A stretch of DNA of 64,000 bases from an uncultured Eubacteriales bacterium. GTDB lineage: Bacteria > Bacillota > Clostridia > Christensenellales > Borkfalkiaceae. Made by a program: the position numbers and the translations under genes. The stretch covers positions 62,001 through 126,000 of the forward strand of contig CACXGN010000020.1 of the NCBI GenBank assembly GCA_902767225.1, read 5' to 3'. Shown piece after piece: positions 36,901 to 45,300 of this stretch (positions within the stretch are counted from its first letter, which is position 1; each line of letters opens with the position of its first letter). Below the pieces are notes generated by a model. It had not been told where the DNA came from. It saw only the letters and a program-made list of their open reading frames with translations, and ran no database searches.

Positions 36901-37014
36901 AGTAATAATTCGCCTTTAACTTCCGCTACATGCTATTATTACAGTGAGACTGAGCCCACCGAAACGGGCAACTATTGGCACTACGACGCCAACGGCAACC
37001 CCGTGGTGTGGTAA
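33901..37014 (+). CDS. BspA-like surface lipoprotein with Ig-like, InlB-type and leucine-rich repeats
   Basis: A 1037-aa protein, signal peptide with lipobox FSAC (Cys26). Then in order: a Ser/Gly linker; a bacterial Ig-like (BIG2) domain (about 57-140, SVTWSSSDNGIATVSNG); a cadherin-like beta-sandwich (about 143-228); InlB B-type repeats (YTVSFDTDGG) alternating with two MucBP-like modules (292-365 and 441-514); a joining module with GYEWQGWYSDGE; and about 16 BspA-type leucine-rich repeats (SSLTSVTIGNSVTSIG, about 610-990). It ends in NYWHYDANGNPVVW, a tail I associate with such proteins. Probably surface-exposed adhesin or ligand-binding protein. The repeat region is A+T-rich and nearly uniform at DNA level. 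Confidence 0.88.
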   Translation: MKMRFLLRIIILLLSICAAAFVFSACGESSSNGSGGGSTAIDQNDGENPYTPETPITIDVTGVELNYEDKSISVGDTFNLIATIIPNTATDKSVTWSSSDNGIATVSNGRVSAIKAGTATITATTSNGITATCFVTVNNNDISFNTLQADGLTAYGKVSHDTDIFSFINEIKVSGNVSYTVSTDLQGTNVVPTKTVNLKVGDNTFYILVSSKNSDDILLYTVTVRRRPIYTVSFDTDGGSYVYSQYIEEDSFASYPEDTFRDGYTFINWSFDFTLPILYSRTIYANWSANTDTPYKVEYYQQNLEDDNYTLFETENKTGTTDTTATAEIKSYEHFTHVGISSSKESGNINGNGSQILKVYYTRDKYNFSSQIGNDKAGTINCTVKGKYKYDTEISLSVNVNAGYTFVGWYDVDNCLSNEIEYSFGLSKDTEITAVLSANTNTPYKVEYYQQNLEDDNYTLYETENKTGTTDTTATAEIKSYDHFTHVGISSSKESGNINGDGSQVLKVYYTRDKYLIKIVSDNENFALNFTFNGLYKYGYVIPEIVATFSNYLGYEWQGWYSDGEFMTKDFAIPAFMVEKPIDYIAKLSKAEMANFNFTSDTNSCTITGIKDKTVTEIVVPDYVTSIGDSAFYGCSSLASVTIGNSVTSIGNYAFNGCSSLTSVTIGDSVTSIGSSAFSGCTIENAKIPAFAASYIINNKLKTLEITSGESIGSYAFYNCSSLTSVTIGNSVTSIGMDAFSHCSSLTSVTIGNSVTSIGDQAFFHCSSLTSVTIGNSVTSIGDVAFSGCDNLQYNEYDNAYYLGNEDNPYVVLVKAKSSDITSCTINENTKVIYGDAFRNCTSLTSITIPDSVTSIGSSAFSGCSSLTSVTIPNSVTRIFWWAFFGCSSLTTITIPDSVTSIESYTFYNCTSLTSITIPVSVTRIGEHAFYNCSSLTSVTIGNGVTSIGYEAFSGCTSLTSVTIPDSVTSIGSYAFYNCSSLTKIYYKGTSQDWSKISIGSNNSPLTSATCYYYSETEPTETGNYWHYDANGNPVVW
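34777..34998 (+). repeat. 222-bp duplicated module, copy 1
   Basis: Encodes one MucBP-like module (YKVEYYQQNLEDDNYT to YYTRDKY). It is nearly identical at DNA level to 35224-35445 and equally long, with no gaps. Confidence 0.85.
35224..35445 (+). repeat. 222-bp duplicated module, copy 2
   Basis: Second copy of the module at 34777-34998; differences are scattered and mostly at third codon positions. A different InlB-type module lies between the copies. Confidence 0.85.
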
Positions 37015-37054
37015 AAATAAACATTAAAATATAAAAAATCAAAGGAAAAAAATT

Positions 37055-37480
37055 ATGGAAAATAAAGCAAAAGAAATTGATGATAAGTATATTACAAAAC
37101 AAAATGGCAAAATAGTTCTGGAAAATAAGATAATTCCATTCCAGAAGTATGACGTTGAAGTTGCCGAATATGATTCAGTTTGTGATAAAAAAGTTAAGAG
37201 CGTAAAAATTCCAGAAGAAACAAATATAATCGGATTATTTGCGTTTTCAGATTGTGAGGAAATTGAAGAAATAGTTGTTCCAGAAAATGTATCAGCTATT
37301 TGTGCTTGTGCATTTCTAAATTGCGCAAAATTAAATACTGTATTTATTAAAAATCCTGATACATATATTTCTAATAATGCTTTTAAAAACTGTAGAAAAC
37401 CTACTATTTATTCTTTAGAAGAAAGTGAAGTTGCTGACTTTGCAGAAAAACACGGATTTCCATTTAAAAAATTACAATAA
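37055..37480 (+). CDS. Small leucine-rich-repeat protein without signal peptide
   Basis: A 141-aa protein with about three BspA-type (LRR_5) repeats: KSVKIPEETNIIGLFAFSDC, EEIVVPENVSAICACAFLNC and NTVFIKNPDTYISNNAFKNC. The N-terminal 35 residues are hydrophilic and give no export signal, so it should be cytoplasmic, unlike the large repeat protein 40 bp upstream. AAAGGAAA precedes the ATG. It probably shares a transcript with the upstream gene. Function unknown. Confidence 0.7.
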   Translation: MENKAKEIDDKYITKQNGKIVLENKIIPFQKYDVEVAEYDSVCDKKVKSVKIPEETNIIGLFAFSDCEEIEEIVVPENVSAICACAFLNCAKLNTVFIKNPDTYISNNAFKNCRKPTIYSLEESEVADFAEKHGFPFKKLQ

Positions 37481-37496
37481 TCAAACAAAATACTTC

Positions 37497-37523
37497 GGGA
37501 GACAATATTGTCTCCCTTTTTCT
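37497..37523 (+). terminator. Intrinsic terminator after the small LRR gene
   Basis: Perfect palindrome GGGAGACAATATTGTCTCCC (37497-37516) followed by a T-run. Confidence 0.88.
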
Positions 37524-37613
37524 TTTTAGGGGAAAGGATAAAGATATTTTCAAGTTTTTTACAGCGGATGATAAACCCAAATAAACGGATAAAAAAATTT
37601 TCCCTTAAAATTA

Positions 37614-37642
37614 TTGACAATTTTAAGATATTATTATAAAAT
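37614..37642 (+). promoter_or_regulatory. Promoter of guaB
   Basis: TTGACA (37614-37619), 17-bp spacer, TAAAAT (37637-37642). The leader of about 50 nt has no purine-riboswitch features that I can see. Confidence 0.7.
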
Positions 37643-37698
37643 CAAAAAAATTTATATTTCGGGTGAAAAGCCGCCGATAAATATTTTAAGGAGAAAAT

Positions 37699-39204
37699 AT
37701 GGCAAAATTTATCAACGAACCTTCACACACTTTTAACGAATATTTATTGATACCGGGGCACTCTTCAAGTGATTGCGTGCCGGATAAAGTCAGCCTAAAA
37801 ACTCCGCTCGTTAAGTTCAAAAAGGGTGAAGAAAGCGCTATCACCATGAATATTCCGATGGTCTCCGCGATAATGCAATCCGTTTCGGGTGAAAAACTTG
37901 CCGTTGCGCTTGCAAAGGCAGGCGGCGTTGCCTTTATTTACGGATCGCAAAGTATCGAAGACGAAGCGGCTATGATAATGCGTGCCAAGAAGAACAAGGC
38001 GGGTTTTGTCAGAAGCGATTCCAACGTTAAGCCGACGGACACTCTTTCGGACGTTTTAGCGCTTAAAGAGATAACGGGGCATTCTACCGTTGCCGTAACC
38101 GAAGACGGAACTGCGGACGGCAAACTTTTGGGGCTTGTAACCAGCCGTGATTACAGGGTTAGCAGAATGCCGGTGGACTTAAAAGTTCAAGAATTTATGA
38201 CGCCCTTTTCAAAACTTATCTACGCAAAAGAAGGGACAACGCTAAAAGAAGCGAACGATATAATCTGGGACAACAAGTTAAACGCTCTTCCGATAGTATC
38301 AGAAGACGGAAAACTCGTGGCGATGGTTTTCAGAAAAGACTATGACGAGCATAAACAAAACCCCAACGAACTGTTAGACGCGTCTAAAAGATTCGTGGTA
38401 GGGGCGGGGATTAACACGAGAGATTATGCTGAGCGTGTTCCCGCGCTGATAGAGGCGGGAGCGGACGTTTTATGTATCGACTCTTCCGAAGGATATTCGG
38501 ACTGGCAAAAGCAGACGCTATCTTGGATCCGCGAAAAATACGGCGATAAAGTTAAGGTGGGCGCGGGCAACGTGGTTTCCGCCGAAGGGTTCAGATTTTT
38601 GGCTGACTGCGGTGCGGACTTTATAAAAGTAGGTATCGGCGGGGGATCTATCTGCATAACCCGTGAAACCAAAGGTATCGGCAGGGGGCAGGCAACCGCG
38701 CTTATGGAAGTTTGCAAAGAAAGGGATAAATATTATAAAGAAACGGGCGTATATATCCCCGTTTGTTCGGACGGCGGAATAGTATACGATCACCACATAA
38801 CTCTTGCGCTCGCCATGGGTGCGGACTTCGTTATGCTGGGCAGATATTTCGCGCGCTTTGACGAAAGCCCTTCGGCAAAAATCAGTATCGGCGGCGTATA
38901 CTACAAAGAATACTGGGGCGAAGGTTCCGCAAGGGCGAGAAACTGGCAACGCTACGACCTCGGCGGAAATAAAAAACTTTCGTTTGAAGAGGGCGTGGAC
39001 TCATACGTTCCTTATGCGGGGAGCCTTAAAGACAACGTTAAAGTAACCGTGTCTAAAATAAAATCCACGATGTGTAACTGCGGGGCGCTGACTATTCCGG
39101 AACTTCAAGAAAAAGCGGTGTTAACGCTTGTTTCCGCGACGAGTATAGTTGAGGGCGGCGCGCACGACGTTATTCAGAAAAACAAGAGCGAGAACATAAA
39201 ATAA
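37699..39204 (+). CDS. guaB: IMP dehydrogenase
   Basis: Oxidises IMP to XMP, the committed step of GMP synthesis. The 501-aa protein has a TIM barrel interrupted by two CBS domains (about residues 105-225). The catalytic loop is [20 protein letters not shown] (catalytic Cys in SICIT) and the flap has [11 protein letters not shown] with the Arg-Tyr pair. This loop and the flanks [19 protein letters not shown] and [15 protein letters not shown] differ from common bacterial GuaB and match, from memory, the form known in the parasite Tritrichomonas foetus. AAGGAG precedes the ATG. Confidence 0.96.
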   Translation: MAKFINEPSHTFNEYLLIPGHSSSDCVPDKVSLKTPLVKFKKGEESAITMNIPMVSAIMQSVSGEKLAVALAKAGGVAFIYGSQSIEDEAAMIMRAKKNKAGFVRSDSNVKPTDTLSDVLALKEITGHSTVAVTEDGTADGKLLGLVTSRDYRVSRMPVDLKVQEFMTPFSKLIYAKEGTTLKEANDIIWDNKLNALPIVSEDGKLVAMVFRKDYDEHKQNPNELLDASKRFVVGAGINTRDYAERVPALIEAGADVLCIDSSEGYSDWQKQTLSWIREKYGDKVKVGAGNVVSAEGFRFLADCGADFIKVGIGGGSICITRETKGIGRGQATALMEVCKERDKYYKETGVYIPVCSDGGIVYDHHITLALAMGADFVMLGRYFARFDESPSAKISIGGVYYKEYWGEGSARARNWQRYDLGGNKKLSFEEGVDSYVPYAGSLKDNVKVTVSKIKSTMCNCGALTIPELQEKAVLTLVSATSIVEGGAHDVIQKNKSENIK

Positions 39205-39227
39205 GTTAATCAAATATTCAATGGTTC

Positions 39228-39253
39228 AAAACCGCCCGATCGGGCGGTTTTTT
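39228..39253 (+). terminator. Intrinsic terminator of guaB
   Basis: Perfect stem AACCGCCCGATCGGGCGGTT flanked by A-run and followed by six T. Confidence 0.9.
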
Positions 39254-39339
39254 CACGTCAAATAATTAAAAACCGTAAAACATATAATATAAATATTATA
39301 GATGAAGACACTAAACGGCACTTATTTTAAAAGTCGATA

Positions 39340-39368
39340 TTGACAAATAGAACAAAATATTATAAAAT
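39340..39368 (+). promoter_or_regulatory. Promoter of the 2435-aa lipoprotein gene
   Basis: TTGACA (39340-39345), 17-bp spacer, TAAAAT (39363-39368). Same boxes and spacing as the promoters at 33840 and 37614. Confidence 0.65.
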
Positions 39369-39398
39369 GTAAAAAAATATGACAATAGGGTGAATATC

Positions 39399-42300
39399 GT
39401 GAAAAGAAAATTTTTGTTAAGCTTGGTAATGCTTATTGTTGCTGCGACTTGTTCATTAGGGCTTTTCGCATGCAGTATAGTTCCGAAGTCTGACGAAAAA
39501 CAGCCTCAGATAGTTGATTTTGAGGCGGAACTTATCGAAGTTGAAGGGTTTACTTATAACGTTTCGGCAAAAACTTGCACGGCAACCGTTTCTAACGCTA
39601 CTTCCGAATTGCCGCTTACCGATAAAGTTACGGTAAGCAACAAGGCGACTTGGGTAGTCAGCACCACGAACGCAAAAAGCGGTGCGATAGAGTCGAAAAC
39701 TCTTTCGCTTTCGGAAGGTGACAATCATTATTATATTATAGTTACGTCGGGCGACGGAAAAACGGATGTCTCTTTTTCCGTTACCGTTCACCGCAGAGCA
39801 ATGTATACCGTAACTTTCGATACGGACGGCGGAACGCCTGTTCCTTCGCAAAGCGTTGAAGAAGGCTACCTTATCAAAAACGTTCCTTCCACGACCAAGG
39901 CGGGATTTATATTTGCAGGTTGGAGTTACGATTTTGGAACGCCCGTAACTTCCGATATAACTATTACGGCATCTTGGAGAGAAGATCCCGCTTCTTCTTA
40001 TAAGGTAGAATACTATCTCCAAAACGTTGGCAGAACGGATTACGAATTAAAGGAAAGCGAAACTTTCCCCGCGGAAACGGGCGAATCGGTAACAGCCGAA
40101 CAAAAAGGTTTTGCTCACTTTACTTTTAATGAAAAAGATAGCACGACGAGCGGAACCGTTATCAAAGGCGGCACTCTTATATTAAAACTTTACTATACCC
40201 GTAACGTCTATACCGTAACCGTAAACAGCGCGGATACTGATAAGGGAACCGTAACCGGCGGCGGGGAATACGTTAACGCGCAGGTGGTCGATCTTTCTGC
40301 AAGTGCAAAAAGCGGCTGGACTTTCGACGGCTGGTATGAAGGCGATAACCTTTTGTCCGCAAAAGCGGAATATTCGTTTAACCCGACAAATACCATGGTT
40401 ATTGTTGCCGCATGGAAGGCAAATACCGATACTGAATATAAAGTTGAACATTATAAAGACAACGAACTTGTCGAAACCGAAACGTTAACGGGAACTACGG
40501 GTGAAAAAGTTACCGCGACCGAAAAAACATACGATTATTATAGCGTTGATGAAGATAACAGCACGCTTGAAGGCGCTATCGTCGGCGACGGCAGCCTTAC
40601 CCTTAAAGTTTACTACGTAAGCGTTAAATTTAACGTTTTAATATCAAGTAAAAACGTAAACGAAGGAACCGTAACGGGCGGCGGAGAAGGTATTGTCGGC
40701 GGCACGGAAATAACGGTTAAGACGACCCCAAAAGACGGATATTCGTTTGACGGTTGGCTGAATGGCGGCGAGGAGTATTTAGCGCCCGCAGAATTTAATC
40801 TTACCGTAACCGAAAATATAACTTTAACCGCAAAATGGAAAAAGAATACTTATAACTATACCGTTAATTATTACTTTGAAAACTTGAACGGAGAATACGT
40901 TTTAGACGACAGTTTAACCGTAATTTCTTCCGCAGAATTCGGAGCCACGGTATATGCGGAAATCAATTCTGTCGAACATTATAATATAAATGAAGAAAAA
41001 ACCGTAAAAGAAGGAGTTATTCCCGCTAATAACGGCCTTATCCTTTCGGTTTACTATAAAAGAGATACCTATACCGTAACCTTTGACGGAAACGGCGGAA
41101 CGCTCGTTTCGGGCGAAGAAACTCAGACCGTTAAATATGAAGGTAGCGCAGTTGCTCCCACATACGAAATGGTCGGATACACCTTTGCGGGATTTAATAA
41201 AGCGTTCGATAACGTTTCGATGGATATCGAAGTAAAAGCGCTTTGGACTGCAAAAACAGGCGTAACCTATAAAGTATATCATTATAGAGATAACGTTATA
41301 GTAGACGAAGAACATGATATAGAAGAGTTTGAGGGCACTACCGGCGATCCCGTAAGAGCGCTTTATAGAACTTCGGACGATTTCGCTTACTATGATTATG
41401 ACAAAGTAAACAGCACGGCGACCGGAACAATCGCCGGCGACGGTAGTCTTGAACTTAAACTTTATTATACTGTTAAGCACTACACCGTAAACCTTGAAAA
41501 AGACCGTGATGACGGCGTTGTTTCAGGTGAAGGTAGTTACACGCACTTTGATAACGTAACAATAACAGCCGGCGCGATAGACGGTTACTCTTTTGCAGGT
41601 TGGTATAAGAGCGGGGAACTTTTCTCAGAACACGCCGAATATACCTTTAATCCGACAGAAAACGTAACCTTAACCGCAAAATGGACTGCAAATACCGACA
41701 CGCCTTACACCGTGGAATATTATAAAGACGGCGAAATCGTTTCCGCAGATACTCAAAACCTTACCGGAACGACGGGGCAAACGGTAGTAGTAAGCAATCC
41801 TTCCGAAAAATATCCTTACTATGAATATAATTCGGCAATAAGCACGGCAAGCGGAAAAGTTTTAGGGGACGGCAGCCTTGTTCTTAAACTTTATTATACC
41901 GCGCAGACTTTCGTTGTAACGCTTGAAAAAGACAACGAAGAAGGCACGGTAGAAGGCGCCGGAACTTATAAGAATGCGGATACCGCCATTATTACCGCGT
42001 CAGAAGTAACCGGATACGATTTTATAGGTTGGTTTAACGGTTCAACGCTATTCTCTAAAAATGCGGATTGCACCTTTAATCCTACTCAAAATATAACCTT
42101 GACGGCGAAGTGGACGAAACACGTATATAACTATTCCGTTAAATACTATTTTGAAAACTCTAACGGCTATTACGTTATAAATGACGACGAAACCGAAAAC
42201 TTAACCGCCGAATTCGGAAAGACTGTTAATGCGCAGATAAAAACTTTCCCGAATTTCACCTATAACGAAGGTTTGAGCACGGCAACGGGCGTTATTCCCG

Positions 42301-45300
42301 CGAATAACGATTTAATTCTTTCGGTTTACTATTCGATAAACCGCTTTACCGTAACGCTCGATAAGAACGTAGAAAAAGGCACGGTAACCGGCGGCGGCGC
42401 TTTCTTGGCTGATGAACAGGCGACTGTAATCGCGAGCGCAATTGACGGATATATATTCACCGGTTGGTATAAAGGAGACGATAAGCTAAGCTCCGATCTT
42501 GAATATACATTTACTGTAACCGAAGACGTAACTCTTACCGCAAAATGGGTTGCGGACGACGAAACGGCATATACCGTTGAAATTTACTTACAGAATATTG
42601 AAAACGACGAATACACTCTCGAATCTTCCGATATTCTTTACGGCGAAACCGATACGACCGCTTCGGTAACTCCCGAAAGCATAGAACACTTTACTTATAA
42701 CGCTTCTATCAGCAAAGTAAGCGGCACTATTGTTGCCGACGGCAGTCTTGTTCTTAAAGTTTACTACACGAGAGACACCTATACCGTAACATTTAACGGA
42801 GACGGCGGAACACTTGTTTCGGGTGTAGAAACGCAGACCGTTAAATACCTCGGCAGTGCGGTTGCTCCCGTTTATGAAAAAACGGGTTACCATTATTCGT
42901 TCGACGTTCCGTTTAATAATATTTCGAGCGACGTATTTGTATCCGCGATCTGGACTGCAAACACCGATACCGCATACAAAGTAGAATACTACTTGCAGAA
43001 CTTAGATGACGACGGCTATACGCTTAACGAAACCCTTAACCTTAAAGGAACGACGGATGATTACGTAAATGCGGACGTCAAAACAATAGAACATTACGAA
43101 TTTACGAGTGAAGGAAGCGTAATCGGCGGCACGATAGCGGCTGACGGCAGCCTTATCCTTAAAGTTTACTATTTAAGAGACGTTTATACAGTAACCGTTA
43201 CAAAGAATATTGAAACAGGCACGGTAACCGGCGACGGGGAATACCGTTACGGAAAACAGGTAACCGTTACCGCTAACGAAATAAGTGGTTACGACTTTAC
43301 CGGTTGGAAAGTAGCCGATACTATCGTATCTTCGAATCTTGAATATTCGTTTACTGCTAACGAAAGCATAACTGTCACAGCCGTTTGGTCCGCGAGAGAA
43401 TCCGCTTACACGGTAGAATACTATAAACAGAATTTGGCAGACAATAACTTCACGATAGATTCATCGCTTACCGAAAACCTTATGGGTATGACGGACACGG
43501 TAGTAGACGCTGAAATTAAGACGATAGCACACTTCACGTTCACAACTTCCGGCAGCGTAACCAGCGGCACGGTATTAGCGGACGGCAGTCTCGTTCTTAA
43601 AGTTTACTATACGAGAAATACCTATAACGTAACATTTAACGGAAACGGCGGAACGCTTGTTTCCGGCGAAGAAATCCAGACGGTAAAATATCAGGGTAGC
43701 GCGGTTGCTCCGACTTACAGTAAAGCAGGCTATAACTATGAATTCGACAAAGCGTTTATTAACATTTCCGAAGATATAGAAGTAACCGCAGTTTGGACGG
43801 CAAGAACCGATATAGATTATACCGTCGAAATTTACTTGCAGAACGTAGCAAACGACGAATACACGAAAGATAATTCCCGCACGCAAACGCTTAAAGGAAC
43901 TACCGATTCTAACGTTTCGGTAACTCCCGAAAGTATAGAACACTTTGCTTATAACGCTTCTTTAAGCACAGTAAGCGGAAAGGTGTTAGCGGACGGCAGT
44001 CTCGTTCTTAAAGTTTACTACACGAGAAACAAATATCATGTTTCCATATCTTCTGCGAACGAAGACGTAACACTTTCTAAAACTTATAACGCGGAATACA
44101 AATATAACGCGTTGATAAACGATATTACCGCAACGGTAAAAGGCTATCTCGGATACGAGTGGTCGGGCTGGTATATAAATGATGAACTCGTAAGCACGGA
44201 ACTCACTTATCCGTCGTTCAGAGTATCAGGTCCCGTAACGATAGTTGCAAAAGCTGTTGCAAAAGCTGAAATGAGCGCGTTCACTTTCACTTCTACCGCA
44301 ACCACTTGCGTTATTACAGGGCTTACGGATAAGTCGGTTAAAACTATCGTTATACCTGGCTACGTAACCTCGGTAAACGACGGTGCGTTTAACGGCGCAA
44401 CGATCGAAAACGCGACCGTTCCTATGTTCGCAGTAAGCAAAGTTAAGAGCACTTCGCTTAAAAACCTCACCATAACGAACGGAACGGCTATTGCGGACAG
44501 CGCGCTTGAAGGTTGCACGGCACTAAGTAGCGTAACAATTCCGTCTACTGTAAAGAGTATCGGCGCAAACGCGTTTAAGGGTTGCACGGCTCTTACTTCC
44601 GTAACCTTGCCGAGCGGACTTACTTCTATCGGTAACTACGCGTTCAGCGAATCGGGACTTACATCTATCTCTATCCCGAACACCGTAACAAGCCTTGGCG
44701 AATATGCGTTCTATAAGTGTAGCGCCCTTGCCACGGCGAATATTCCGACCGCTATCACCGCGATACCCGCGCACTTGTTCAATGATTGTATCGCACTTTC
44801 GGCAATTACTCTTCCGGAAGGAACGACTTCGATCGGCGAATATGCATTTAGGAAATGTACGTCTCTTACAACGATAGCTATACCTTTGTCTGTTGAAACT
44901 ATCGGCGCACATGCGTTTGAAGGTTCGACCGGATTGACCAAGGTAACGTTCTCGGGCGAATCAACCCACACAAGGACTGTAACGGTTGTTTCCTCAGTAG
45001 ATGACTATTCGGTAGTTCATCAGGGCACAGGCGGCGCGGCTCCAAGTCTATCCAGTGCGTCTTCCGACTACACAAAGATAGCTAACCTTAACTCTTGGGG
45101 AGACAGAGTAAACTCCAAACAAGTAACCTTCGACGGACTTACTGTTTACTTCAAAGTAAATAATTATGACGCCAAACCTATAGGTTGGGGTATCACGAAT
45201 TCCGCAAGCGGCTATTCCGTAGTCGAAAGCACTTCGGCTGCACCTTACTTCAACGCTACGATAAGACCTGCCGGAACTTGGGCGTTCATGTATTATCAAC

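Noticed and set aside
37643-37698. Possible purine riboswitch before guaB
   Set aside because: The leader of about 50 nt is too short and lacks the three-stem core.
39456-40022. Minus-strand open frame of 188 codons, and similar ones at 40914-41480 and 43575-43943
   Set aside because: Antisense to repeat modules of the giant lipoprotein; they recur because the modules recur.
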